Positions 1 through 12,957 of a stretch of DNA of 64,000 nucleotides are shown piece after piece. Numbering within the stretch: position 1 is the first letter of the stretch; every line of letters begins with the position of its first letter. Both the position numbers and the translations under genes were made by a program. The stretch covers positions 893,750 to 957,749 of the forward strand of contig VXAZ01005693.1 of the NCBI GenBank assembly GCA_013399875.1, in the 5' to 3' direction. The DNA comes from Gymnorhina tibicen (taxonomy: Eukaryota > Chordata > Aves > Passeriformes > Artamidae). The notes under the pieces were generated by a model. That model searched no databases. It was not told the DNA's origin and saw nothing but the letters and a program-made list of their open reading frames with translations.

Positions 1-3000
1 TCCGTAGAGCTTCCAGGCAAGAAGACAAACAGCAGTGACAAAAAAAGACATTTTTCACTTCAATTCCCAGAAAGGTGATTGACACCCACACAGATTAAAA
101 GGCAGATCCAGGCAGATATTTCAGTGTCCACAGAGGAGACAGACACTGTCCTAAATGGTGTCCTGACTCACCAACTGTGGACTACAGGGCTATCAGGAAC
201 TGAATACAAAAACACAGTCTTGGTAACCAGAAGACCTCTCCTTTCTTTTAATATCACATTCAAAAGGTCCCTATCAAAGAAAAACCCAAGTGAAGCCTCC
301 TCCCCTCAGCCATCTTTTTAATTTATTTAGGGGTTTTTCCTTCCAGCATCAAAACAGGAAGAACCTGAAAACAGAGCCAGCAAAGACATTTATATTTGAG
401 GGCAGTGAAGTTTTTTAGCACCACTGACACTTTGTGGGAGTCCAGAGTGCGGGGAATGTTTCCCTGCCTGTTTTAAGGAGTGGAAGGCAGCAGGCGTCTT
501 GCTTGCCTGCTAACAGCTCAGGAAACCAGACACAGCTGGATCCCTGCTTCTCCCAGCATCCCAACCTCTCCCAGAAAAATTAACCCAAAGGATGCTGAGA
601 TTCCTCTGACCACAGGCAGCCGTGTTGGACAGAACCCTCTGAGAGCCAGCAGTGCTCCACAGATTCTCAATCAAACCTACATGACCAAAAATGAGGATCT
701 TGGATCTCCTTCACTCCTGGGGATCCTTTCTCCATCTGAAACCTCACAATTAGTGCTGACCTCCCACTTTTCTGAGAAGTGGTGTCCCTCCCTTCCTCCT
801 AAGTCATTTAGCTGGGGGAGTGTGAATCACAGACAAGGTTGGCTGTTTCTTTGGACTTTTCCAGCTTCTTTTGGCCAGTGGCCAAGCTAGAAATAATAGG
901 AATATGACTTATATAATCAGACAGCTCATTTCATTAATGATTTAATGTGGGGTTTTAATCAGATGATCCCATAATTCAGCTCCTGTCCAGACGTGAAATC
1001 TGGTATTTATGGACTGAAATCTTCCCATCTGTGCTGAAATCATGAAGGGCAGAAACTTTTATAATCTAAAAAGAAGAAAAAAAAAGGGGGGAGATGTTAA
1101 GAGTCTTCGGGGGGTGTTTCAACAGCAGTGTCTGAGGTAGTCCTTAACTCAGTCAAACCAGTTTTGTTCAGCATTGGGTGAAATGCAAATTGGCAAGAAG
1201 TGTGAGTCAACCGCCTCTGGGGCAGGAATTCACCGCGGAAAAATCACTGGTTATGGGGAGGGATTTGCTTCCTTGGGCACAGACACAGCTTTACCTGAGA
1301 AGGGAGGAGAGAAGCAGCTGTAGCTCATCTCTGCCCCCACATTAGTAACATGCAAATACTCAATTTCCACCTCCAGGACCAGCCTATCCTCTTGCCACCG
1401 TTTTCAGGGAAATCTTCCTCTCTCCATGGGAAGAGGCAAGAAGTTCACCCCATGAATGTGGGCTGAGAGGCGGCCACCGCATGGCAAAGGCAGCTTCTGG
1501 CTTGGAGCTGCTCTGCTGGGCATCACCACTCGGTTAAGGTGCTATAAATCAGATTGCAAAGAACAAATGCTGCTCTTGACTGAGGGCAGAGAACCTGGAA
1601 ACCGAACGTTCGTGGCTGGCCCTTGACTGGATGTGTCAGCCAGGGACACCTGGAGCCTCCAGAGCTAAAATCAAAGCTTTTCCTGTCACAATCCAGGCAA
1701 CACTTAGTGGGTGAAGGCAGATGGGTCTCCCCTACACCCCCTGCCCTCCATGCACTGCCAAAATCACAGCAACACTCCTGCTTGCTAAATCCAACCCTCA
1801 TCCCCTCTCCAACCAGCACAGCGTGGGGAAAAGCTCTGCCATCAGGAAGGACTACATGACTGATTAAGTGTCAAGGTCACTCCCAAGGCTGGTTAATGAT
1901 TAATAGCCGGGGTGGAAGTGCCAGCAATCACTGCTTCCTTTGGGTCAGCACGGTCCACGTTGGGAGCCCAGACCTAGCAGGACATTTCTCCAGGCAGCCT
2001 CGGGCTGTTTGGGTGGGGAGGGAAAACCAGGACTCAGAAGGGGGACAGGGGAATGTTTCAAACCCCTGAAGCACGCTCTGAATCCAGGCTGGTTTGGCGT
2101 GCCTGGGTTTTGGCGCGCGCTTGCTGGGCTGTAGTCACGGTAATAAAAAAACCCCAGTGAAATGACTAATGCTCTGTACAGCTTTGGGAAAATAGGAAGC
2201 AGCTGTGGTTCCAGCCTTTCCAGGCTGAAAGGCCTAATTATTGGGAATACTTGGACGGGCATTAGATGAGGTAAACCAGGGGCTGTTGAATTGCTTTCAT
2301 TGTCTCCACTATAGCTGGGCATCCGGGCCCAAGTAGGTGCCATTTTTTGTTTGCAGAGAGGACAGTGGTTAACTCTTGTTTTGCCCAGAGGGATGAAATC
2401 CAGCACTGGAGTTTCCTTGTGTGGCCCATCAGCCACAGCTCAGGAACAGCGACTGTCCAGAAGCACAGCACTCAACCTGGGTAAGCTGTCTTTAATTTCT
2501 CTGTTGCAACAGGAGAAAAAGCAGCTTTTATGCCACAGGAAAATCATAGGCAGGGAGGGCTGGCAATGGGGCTTGTCTTCTCTCTCATGTTGTCGCACAC
2601 TCAGAGCTGTAAGACCTTCCTCCAACCCATGCTGGATGTGCTGGGGCGCGGTGATGAGGCAGGGAACAGGATATGTGTTGTGGGGGAAAAGAGGAAAAAG
2701 CACAGCTCAGCTCGTCCCATCCTCCTGCTCCGAGTCCCGTGAGGTCCAGGTTCAGGACCAGCGTGGCCAGCAAGCCAAGGACAGGGCTCTGCCCAGACAC
2801 GCCCGGGTGACCACAGAGAGCACTTCAGCCTTCTTGGAAAGAGCTGTTGCCTGGCAGCTAAAATTACGTAAAGCAGGCCTTGAAATAAGATGCTATTTCT
2901 GATCACGGTGGGCAATTAAACATTGGAACAGTTTATTAGGGAAGCTGGCAGGCTCGGCTTTACTTAATGTCTTTGAAATGAGATGGGTGAATGGCTGGGC

Positions 3001-6000
3001 TGTGCTCTCTGGGCTCAGATCCTCGGGCCATGAGCCCTGCTCAGGTGCTGCACTTCCAGCAAGCTGCTCCTTCCCGTGGGTTTGGCAGTGAGGCAGAAAC
3101 AGGGATTGGCCCTCATGCTGCAGCCACCTCCACTGGTCAGCAAAGATGCCCTGTCCATGCTACAAAACCATCAGGATGGATCATGAAATGGTTTGAAGGG
3201 CTTTTTTAGATTTAGGTAGTGCTGGATCAAAACCTGAGACGGGGCATTGGATGGGATGAGCTAAGATTGGGCTCATCTCCTCAGGGTCAGTGGCTCTGGG
3301 GATAAGGGGGGATTCCACTGGTTTCAGATGGGCAGGTTTTCCCCTTTTTCCATGAATGGCTGCCAGGGTGACCACACCTCGAGCTACCCGATAGCACAGG
3401 TGATTGGTGCTTTCTGATCTTTGCTCAAGGGCTGGGATGCTGAGGATGCCGAGTCTGTTCAGGGTTAGTGTGAGTGAAGATATAAGAGCCTGGGATGAAG
3501 AGATGGTTTAATGTTAATGATGGCCTCCCAAACTGTAAGTGCTCTACAGCCCGGGAGAGCTTTAAATTCCCTATTCAGTAAATTCAAAGGATGCAGAAAC
3601 TTGGATTTACCTTGCCAGGGAATTCCTTAGACTCTGAAAGAGCAATAACCATTTTTCCCTGTCTGAACAAAGCTGACCAGTGTTCCCTGGACCCAGTTGC
3701 TCTGTCTCTTGAACCCTGGAAATTTACCCCATCTCCAACCACCATCCCAGGCATTACAAGAAACAGACCTCTGGCTTAGTGCGACTTCTTATAACCTGTG
3801 CCTTCAGCTCCTGGCCATTTCTGGCACCTCTGACTTAGCAGCTGATAGCTGGTCATTCCCAGAAAGCCACAGAGGGTGTGAGCTTTACCTTTCAGCTCCT
3901 TGTGAGGATGGACTTTGCACTAATCCTCCAATCCTTCCCTTGTTCCTAACATAAAAGCAAAGAACACAAGGAAATACTAGGCTGCTGGGAAATAACCACC
4001 TTCCCAGTTGCAACAGCCCTCAATCTGTATCTCATCTGCCCCTTCGAATTCCTCAGAGGACATCTGATTTCGAAGGGAAGGCATCTCATGATTTATCTCC
4101 TCTGACCAGTCCCTGCAGCTGCATCTCCACCTGCCATAAATTCCAGCTCAACTCCTCTCTCCATCCAGGAAATACTGCTCATCTCTCCACATCTCTCTTC
4201 ATGATCCCCCTTGTCCCCCTCTGTTTATCTCACTGCTGGTGGCGTTCCAGCAGCCTGATCTTTAAGCAGATGGTCTTGGGAAACTGATTTGCAAGAGCAG
4301 ATTCTTTTCCCCCCAAACTGCTGCTATTTCTGAGTCCTCCCTCTAAAATTTTACCAGCTGACTGCTCGTCCTGGGAACGGTGGAGCCTCATTGTCCCAGC
4401 AAACTTCTCACAGCGTAGGAACAATGCACTGACAATTAAATCAGAACTTTGACTTCAGCCACGGCTCCCAAGTCATGCGGTCTGAGTTTCCACATTCATC
4501 ACGCTGGATGTGGAGCCCAGAGCTCAGCAGCGGCTGGCTCTGGAAAAGGCAGAGCCACTTGGCCGAAGGTGGGGCTGGCAGGCCTCCCCTCAGTGTCCTG
4601 CAGAGAAGGTCAGAGCACCCACGCAGCTCCTGGCTGGATTTTTTCCTGGGAAGTCCTTCTTCCCCAGGATGTCTTTGAAAGCAGGAGGCTCTTCCAGGCA
4701 GGCAGGATCTCTGCAGGCTGAAGGCAGCCCTGAAAGACTCAAAGCTCTCCTAAGCAGCAGCAGAGGCTGAGCTGCAGGAACCTCTCCCCGAGATCAGCCC
4801 CTGTGACCGATAACAAGCCCTTGCTGTGCAAACCCACCTCTGTCTGAAGATCCATGAGAAAAAAACAGAGGCACAAGAAGCTGTTGGAAACCTTCTGCAC
4901 ACAAGGTTTGCAGCGGCAAACATCGCCCTGGTGTGGTGCCAGGTGCATTTTTGTCAAATAACAAATTTCAGCTTGGTGCACGCCTACTTTCAGAAGTATC
5001 CATTGCACCTCTGGCCCCTCTCCGTGGGGTTTTTGAGTCAGCAGCAGCACGGAGCCATCCCAAGGGAAAGGTGAGCACGTAGCTTGCCAATTCACCTGGA
5101 ACAAATCTTTCCTTTCTTTCAGTTCTTTCTCCCCTGGTGAGAGGGAGAGATTCCTGGCTCAGGACCAGCACTGCATCCAAAGGCAGGGCTTCGTGCCACA
5201 GCGAGGGCAGGGGATGCACGCAGAAGGAGAGCAAAGCCATTTTAATTCCTCTTCCTGATTTCCAGGGAAGCGGCTCGGGTTCTCTCTAAATACCTTCTAA
5301 TTACTCACCACCTCCAAGAAAAAGGTTACCGTCCTCTCCCACATCAGCATTTTAACAGAGCATTATTTAACCCCATGGCTGCAGGTTAAGTAAAACCAGA
5401 GCTGAGACATCGGGGAGGAAAGTGTGTTTGTTCACCTGTGCAAGACTTTCCTGAGCCCTGGGGGGCACTTGCTCTTCAAAAGCTTACAGGAAGTAGAAAA
5501 ACTAGGAAAAAAAAGCATTTTCCCAGCTGAAACTGAGGAAAAGGCCACAGCTTCCTATGCAGAGCCTGGAGGAAGGGTAGGAGAGGGGGTTGGAGGCTGG
5601 GATTTATCCACCTTCTCTTGGGTGTCTCAGTTTCAGCTGCACAAGTCTGAGGAGGGCTCCCTCTTGCTGGTTCCCATCATCCTGGTGTCTGCTCCAGGGC
5701 AGATCCAGTGAATCTTGGACAGGAGGGACTTGCTGTTCCCTTGGCCTGACAGGAAAACTCCTGGGCGGAGAGCCCAGCTTGCCACACTTCCCTCCAATTC
5801 TCCCAGAGTGTGGCAAGATAAATATTAACTACCAAAAAGAAGGGACTGTCTCAGTTTTGTCCCAGTTCAGACCTGCAAGCGTGACATCAAACTTGGGAAG
5901 AGAAACCCAGGACGTCCGTAATTAAAAAAACACACCAGGTTTCCATTTTGGATTGCAAATGAAAAGCCCTGGACCCAAGCAGGTGCTCTGTGGGTGACTC

Positions 6001-8539
6001 TGCACTTCCGTCTCCGGCCCAGCGAGATGTAAAAAGTTTATTCAGGAGGAAGTTTTCTTTCTCAAGCAGCAAAGGGAAGCTCACCCCTTTTGAGTGCTGG
6101 CTGACACAGCGCTAATGAAAGACACCTGACCTGTGTCCGAACAATAGGGGACCCAGCTAACCCAGCCCAAGCTTCCACGGGGATGGGTGCTGAGCCAGGC
6201 TGTGAGTTGCCTTTTCTGAGCTTTAAGGTGTTGGAAACAGAGCCAGCCCTTCCCAGGATCTCCTCTCACTGAACACTGAGTCACCCTCCAGGCTTGTGTT
6301 CACTCGTGGTGTGTTTGTCACTGTCACCCAACCCTTCCAGCCCCGAGCGGGCTGCGAGGCTGCTCTTGGTTCTCCTGGGACTTTGGAGGTGCCACTCAGC
6401 TTCTCTGGGCAGGAATGGAAGCAGAGAGAGCAGCACCTCACCTGCACAAAGCCAGATGAACGAAACATCCCTGAAAACGCTGCGGAAACAGCTTCAGACA
6501 GAGTCACTCTCCTGGACAACCTTTTCCACCTGGAGCTGCCAACGGGAGTTTTGTCTGAGCGCCAGGAAGGGAACCAGGCATCTGAAAGACTGTGATGGGT
6601 GGGATAGCAACAAAGGACAGTAATTCAGGCTCTAGCACACTCCTGAAGGAAAGATGGGTACCCAGATAGTCTCTCTAACCCAAAAAAGAACCTGATTTCT
6701 AGCACCACCCTGGGCAGCTGTTTTTGTAAGGGCAGTTTTAAATAAAGGGCCAGGCACAAACCTCTCCTTTCATCCCAGGGCATGGCAACAGGACATTTTT
6801 AGGTAGAAGAAGTCGACTGCTCTGAATAGCTCCTTCCACAGGAACTGCCCAGGATGGAGCCCAACCATGCAATTTAATGTCCCCCACGTGCCACATCTTT
6901 GACGTGGATATAAGGTAATAACAAGTTCCACTGTTCCTGTACCCAGCACTGCCTCAGATAAGCCTGAAGAGGCTCAGATAAAGACAGGTAACAAATGAGA
7001 GGGTCTCTGTTACAAGCAGAGATCCTTGGAAATCAAGGCAACTGAATTGGATGCTTATCACCCAAACCCTGGACTTCTCAGACTGAAAGATGCCCAAGAT
7101 TTAAAGTGACAATATTCGTCCCTTTCTGCATTCCTTTCACACCCAGAATGGGTGGAAATACAGTAGAAATGTATAATCATCAGGGACAAACCATAATTAG
7201 GCCCATTTCCGGGGTTGTGTTAGATGGAGAGAGAGCTCATGAGAGGAGAGGTTTTAATGAGTTATGTGAGAGTGTTTCCCCTCTTGATGGAAGGATCTGT
7301 CCCTCTGAGGGGACAACAGAAGCTGAAGAATATACATGAATAAAAAAAGAGCTGGAGCAGAGATATTCTGGGTGTGGTGTGGCCACACTGGAGTCCTTCC
7401 TCACGCAGATGGACATTTCACACATGGAAAGCCCAGCCTGTGGCTTGTGTCAGTCCAGAGCGAATCTCGGAAGGCTGACACAAAAATGTGATGAAGGAAG
7501 GACCTTGAGGAGGGTCAGTGGTGCCACAAGTGTTCCCCAGGGGTGACAAAAGTGCAGCTGGGGCAGGTAACAGCGAGGCAGCACCAAGGCTTTGGCTGTG
7601 TCCTGAGTTCCCTCCGCTGCACTGGGCATTTCAGGGCTCTGCTTCCAAGTGGGCCATGGTGTATTTAACTCTGTGAACACTGAGGGAAGGCTTTTGGTCC
7701 GGCAGGATGTGCCCAGCACAGAGCAGAGCCCCAACACAGAGCAGAGCCCCAGCATGTTTCCAAGCTTGGGGCAGGTGTCCGAGCCAGCCTTCTCCTCAGC
7801 TGGGGATGGATCACCACAGGATGGGTGCTGGAGGACCAGGCTGCAGGACAGAGCCAGCCTGAAGTCACAGAGTCCGTGGGACATCTCCTCCGTGTCCTAG
7901 GTCCCACACCTCCCCCGGGGGTCCATAACACACAAGATAACAACTTCCACGCTCAAAGGCCAGAAAAACTTGTACAGCTCCTGGCACAAAGACCAGGAGA
8001 CACAGTGAACATTTTCAGCATCCCTGGCCACGCAAGAGCAGGGATTTATTGACTCAGCCTAACCAGGAGCCCAAAGATAGAGGAGAAGGCAGGAGATCAG
8101 GGTGACAGTGCTCACAGCCAGGGCACAAAACCTTTGCTCCCAGCTGGGAGGCCTTGGCAACTGCTGCCTGGGAAAAAACATCATGAGATCCCAGTGTGTG
8201 CCGGTGAGAAGGGAGCTGGAGGACGATAAAGGCATCCTGTTTGTGCAGGGAGGAGGAGGAGGAGGGGAGGCTCACCTGGCTCTGCCAGGAGGAAGGTGAG
8301 GGAAGGCGGTTACAGGGTTTTTTTCTGATCTGCCCGTCCTTGCATTGCCTTCCACCTGGCATCCCGGGGGAACGGTAAAACCCCGCGGAAGAGGAGAACT
8401 AATGCCATGCGATTGTCTAATCTCTGCTCTGCAGGCTCTAATCAGCCCATTTAGCTGCGGTGTGTAAAAAGCACCTGGATGATTCACCATCTAAGTGCTG
8501 CTCTGGCGGGGCCAGTTTGCTTCAGCTGCTGTAGCGCTT
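1..8539. other. Intergenic; no gene recognised
   Basis: This is mixed-composition unique sequence. Several open frames of 60-180 codons exist on both strands but overlap one another, lack splice context and show no domain I know. A possible enhancer-like stretch is listed separately at 1140-1360. An 18-bp direct duplication (CACAGAGCAGAGCCCCA core) occurs at about 7715-7751, and a short GGA run near 8250-8266. Confidence 0.6.
1140..1360. promoter_or_regulatory. Possible enhancer: two octamer motifs and an AP-1 site
   Basis: ATGCAAAT (POU/octamer) occurs at 1183-1190 and 1350-1357. A perfect AP-1 site TGAGTCA is at 1203-1209, directly followed by ACCGC, a RUNX-like core. The motifs are short and could be chance; clustering is the only support. 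Confidence 0.25.
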
Positions 8540-9860
8540 GTTTACATCTGCGTTAGGGCAGCCCTGAATGAGCGTGAACCTCCCACAGATGCTAATTCAT
8601 ATCAGCTCTCCTTTGTGTTAAATATTTATGTTCCTAATAGGCGCGCCTAAGAAAAATACTGGCAAGTGAGCCTGCAGCTCAACTCCATTACAACTCAATT
8701 TTACCTCAGTGCAGCTCGCATCTCAAACGAGCAGGATGAGAAAACAATCTATTTACAGAGCAGAGCAGCCCAGCAGCCCGGCCATTAGCAATCTGTCGAT
8801 CAGATGACGATAAAACCCATCGATGAGAACTTCCAAAGACTTTCTGTGGCTGCCTGGACCCAAAACTGCGCCCCAAAGGCAGGCGAGCTTTCGGCAAATC
8901 CCCACGGCAGCAAAACACAAAACGATCCGGGCCCAAACAAAACGCTGTTAATTGGTCGCTGCACGAAATCAAAGCCAGTCTGTGCAGAGAGCTAAAGGAA
9001 AAGATGTGTCCTAGGAGCTGATATGAGCCCGGACGGGTTCTTGGCAAGCTCAGGGCTGCTTGTTCCAGCCCCAAAAGATGTAAATCACGGTGGGCTCATT
9101 TCAGTAGACACATCCTGGCTTGCACCACGGGAGAAATTGTTTTTTCAAAGTATGGAGCATGTTAATTTTTTGTTTGTTTCTTACTATCCCACGGAACAAA
9201 AGTCATTAAACAGTTCTGGCCTTATTAAATCTAGCAGGGGTGCAGGGAGGCTGCTCACCTTGCTGGAAAGTGCGCGGTGTCCTCGCAGGTGTCCCTTCTC
9301 CACCAAGCCCAGCGCCTTCTCTCCTCTTCGCCGAGTTTCGAGGCACTTTTGTTCACTGTTCTGCCACCTTGTCAGCTCGGGAACAGCACTGTTCGGTAAT
9401 TCAATCCTCTACTTAACCGCAGAGACACTCCTACCCGGAGATCACACCCATTCCCAGGCTCACGGAGGGACAAAGAGGGAGCCGGTACGGGAGAGTTTCA
9501 ACCAACTCTCTGTTTGCATCAAATAGCCAGCGCTCTGAATGTACTGAATAATGATTAAGTGCCTCTTTCATTAAAAACCTGTTTTGCCCAGGTTTAGAAG
9601 GGCACAGGAGGGATTTTTTTTCCGCCCTTTTCTCGGTCTCTGCGGGACAAAGCAAGGTGCGGTGCTGCTCAGCGCTGCCTGAACTCTTGGGGCCAAAGAG
9701 TTCCAGCGCCAGTCCCTGGCTCTGACCGTCCCGAATTTTGGCAAAGCTGTTCCACGGGGAAAAGCGCTCGGGGAAGACCCCTGCCCCTCTGCTCTCTGCA
9801 AGGCCGAGCTGGGTGTCCCTGTGCTCACAGGAGCCCTGGGTGCGTGCAGCCCAGGGCGAT
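8540..9860. promoter_or_regulatory. CpG-dense stretch, possible CpG island
   Basis: By eye I count roughly 54 CpG dinucleotides in about 1.3 kb of only moderately GC-rich sequence, far denser than the neighbouring intergenic DNA. It includes GGCGCGCC at 8640-8647, a run of TCGATCAG, GACGAT and ATCGAT at about 8797-8824, and a forkhead-like TGTTTAC at 8539-8545. Retained CpGs usually mark unmethylated promoters or developmental enhancers. I see no adjacent exon, so the direction and target are unknown. Confidence 0.5.
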
Positions 9861-12597
9861 GGGGAGCAGGGGTGAGGATTGCTGTCAGGATTAGTGACTG
9901 GAAAGGGGATGTAACAGAGCACTGGAGTGTGTAACTGGGCTGCCCTCCCAGGAGAAGAGTAATGATAAACCAGACAGCCCCAGGAGTGCTTGCTGAGCCA
10001 CCTTCAGCAGCAGAAAGCTGAGGCTGCGGACACTTGTAGCTTATTGCTGACAAAAAATTACCTGTGAAGGATGGCTGTAATACTGCAGCCACTGAAGGCT
10101 GCCCCGATGTCACTGGTGGGGGATGACCCGAGGATAAACCATCCCCTGGCATTCCCAGCTGTGCCTGTCTGGCATGTGCATGCTGCTGCTCGCTGCTGCT
10201 GGGGGGAACATCCCTCTCTGGAGAAGGCACCACTTGGTACCTTGTCATCAGCCACCAGCTCTGCTTTTGGGGGCCCAGGGCTGTGTCCAGCTGTGTTCTG
10301 CACATCTCTGAGGATGGAGATTTTGGGGGCCCAGGGCTGTGTCCAGCTGTGTTCTGCACATCTCTGAGGATGGAGATTTTGGGGGCCCAGGACTGTGTCC
10401 AGCTGTGTTCTGCACATCTCTGAGGATGGAGATTTTGGGGCACCCAGGGCTGTGTCCAGCTGTGTTCTGCACATCTCTGAGGATGGAGACTACACAACCT
10501 CTCAGGACTGGGAGCCATCCAAGGCCTTCCCTTCGGACACATTTTTCTCTTGTCACTTCCTTAATTTTCTAGATTAGTCCCCACAATCTGAAAATAGATA
10601 TGAATCAGCTCACCAGCTAAACCAGGTGGCTGAATAGGTTTAAACCACAGTTCCCAGAGGTCTCATCCACCGACCACTCCCAGACCTCAGGGACCTGTAA
10701 TGTGAAGAGTGCCCAAAATACCAGTGACGTTGCCTACAGACCGGTGTGCCACTAACCACAGAGAGCTGCAAACCAGGGTGTGGGCTAGACCTGCTTGTTC
10801 AACCTGGGTGTGCCCATTTCTGAGAGGATCACTGCAGAGGTCTGAGTTTCACGGTTAAAGATGCAAAACCAACTCCTAGCAAGTGATTTCTCCCTTATGT
10901 CTGCAGGCTACAGCTCATAAACCTGTAACAGCCTTCGCCTTTCCTTTTGCATTCTTTTCATTTCATTCCTTCATTTCACTGTGCTGAGTCTTTGTCTGTT
11001 GCAGGGGACAGAAGAATAATGTTTTGCTTTTCCTCCAGTCCACAGAGGATGGGGACCCGCAACAGAGTCTGCTTTTACCTTTGGAGTCCACCCCAAGCCC
11101 ACTGCTGGCCCAGCAGGGAGGGTCCCACACCAGCAGATCTAGGGGGAGGCATTGGAAAGTGGGGTGAAAACACTCGGAGTCTTGGAGGATCAGCACCAAA
11201 TCCTGTTGTGCTCCCATTCCCCTGTTGCCACACGGACTCGTTATCCCCAGCATCAAGGACTGAATTAATAGTTGTGTATCTGGGTGCTTTTTGGTGCTGA
11301 TGTAAATCAAGCCACTTCCATGGCTGTGGCTACAGGAATTTGAGCTCTGGGATGGAGCCTGTCATTCCTATACCCAAAGCTTTGCTAATGCACTTCAGGC
11401 TCACACACAGGTGATGCCTGAGCTGCCTGTCCTCTCCTCCTCTCCATTAGTGCTGGAGTGAAGAAGCAGTAAATTATCCTGTTGAGCTTTTAAGGAGCCC
11501 AGCTCTGCAGAAATAGGTGTAAAGCAGTTCAGAACAGTCAATGCCAAGGGAAAAGAAGATCTTTGTCATAAACCATGGGCTCATTTAGTGCTGAGCTGTA
11601 GGCACTTCTGCTTCCTGCTAATTCTGGTCATGCCATGGGGTTACAGAGCAGAAAACATTATTTCCGAGCAGTTTAACTCGGTAGTGGTGGGAAACAGCCT
11701 AGCCTGACTTTCAGAACTGAGACGTGACCTGAAATGTTCCTGTCCAGCTGTGCCTCCCATGTGCACAACCTGATGCACTCGTATGCTTGTCCTAAGCCTT
11801 GCCCTGGTATTCCCAGAGCTCGGAGACCTCGTGGTTTGATGTTTTTTTCGTGCAGGCAGGTGGCAGATGAGGCTGTTTTCAGTGTCCCAGTGCAAGCCCA
11901 AGACACTGAAGCCATTGTCACAGGCCCGTGCTGGGGTCAGTCAGAAGCTGCTGGGAGGAAGAGTGCAGAACTGCAAACTCAGGGTCTGGCAGCGGAGTGG
12001 CCCAACATCTGCCTCAGCCTGGACCATCCCACAGGCCTGTGGACAAGGTGGACATTGTGCATGGGGAAACAGGCTCTGCCAAGGATGTGTTTGCAAAATG
12101 ACACGTTCCAAAGGTATTTCCAGCCCGCTTTTGGGTAGGGAGCTCCGGGAGGAAAAGGGAAGGGCCAAACCCTGCAGGTGAGATAACACAGCAGGGGCCC
12201 CATGCCTTGGAAAAGCAAGGGAAGGAGTTGAAAAAACCCCACAAGCTGCTCAAAACACCAAAGCTTGACCCATCAGTGTGAGGTTAAAGATCCTGGCCTG
12301 TAACAGCCCAAGCACTGCATGAATTTCTGAGAAGCTTTCAGGAGAGCTTTCCTTGCCCTGCAGCCCAAGCACGTGACATTTCCCTGCACATCCCTCACGG
12401 AGTCTCACTCAGGCACTTCTGCACCCTACAAAATGTACGTCCAAATAAAAACCTGCAGAGTGCCTCTTACAGGTGTAACTGCTGGTCTGATGGAGCAGGA
12501 TTGGGTTACAGCCGACTGCTCCCTCACCTGCTGTGCTCCTGGGCGTGGGGGAAGAGTTGAGAAGGCAACACAAACGTTGGTGTGCGGAGTGCAAGAT
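9861..12597. other. Intergenic; minisatellite and unique sequence
   Basis: Apart from the 56-bp minisatellite, this segment is unique sequence with no recognised gene. Open frames at 9571-10542 (minus) and 11734-12138 (plus) are not supported by homology I know. Confidence 0.6.
10265..10489. repeat. 56-bp minisatellite, four units
   Basis: There are four near-identical copies of a unit starting TTTTGGGGGCCCAGGGCTG and ending GAGGATGGAGA, at about 10265, 10321, 10377 and 10433. The last copy carries a 1-bp expansion (GGGGCACCC for GGGGGCCC). Because 56 is not a multiple of three, the same peptide repeats cycle through all three frames and create false open frames on both strands. Confidence 0.95.
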
Positions 12598-12957
12598 CAT
12601 CTCTCAGATGAGACCTTGTCACTCTCTGCAACTCCCTGACGGGAGCTGGGGGTTGGTCTCTTCTCCCAGGAAACAAAAGAAAAGAGGAAATGGCTCCGAG
12701 TTGTGCCAAAGGAGGTTTGCTTGGACATCAGGAAAAATTTCTTCACCCACAAGGGTTGTCGGGCACTGGAACAGGCTGCCCGGGGAAGTGGTGGAGTCAC
12801 CATCCCCAGAGGGATTTAAAAGATATAGATGTGGCACTTGGGGACAGGGTTTAGTGGTGGCCTTGGCAGTGCTGTGTTCACAGCTGGACTTGATCTTATA
12901 GGTCCTTTCCTAATGATGATTTCCTAATGATTTCCTAAATGATTCTGTGATTCTGCT
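12598..12957 (+). mobile_element. CR1 LINE, 3' fragment
   Basis: The copy includes CR1 landmarks in order: GACCTTGTCACTCTCTGCAA, GAGGTTTGCTTGGACATCAGG, AAATTTCTTCACCCA, GGCACTGGAACAGGCTGCCC, GTGGTGGAGTCACCATCCC and terminal ATGATTCTGTGATTCTG repeats. CR1 copies are typically truncated at the 5' end, and this one is non-coding. Confidence 0.95.

Noticed and set aside
9571..10556. Long minus-strand frames with repeated CRTQLDTAL-type peptides
   Set aside because: They are produced by the 56-bp minisatellite; the same repeat appears in several frames and there is no splice or family support.
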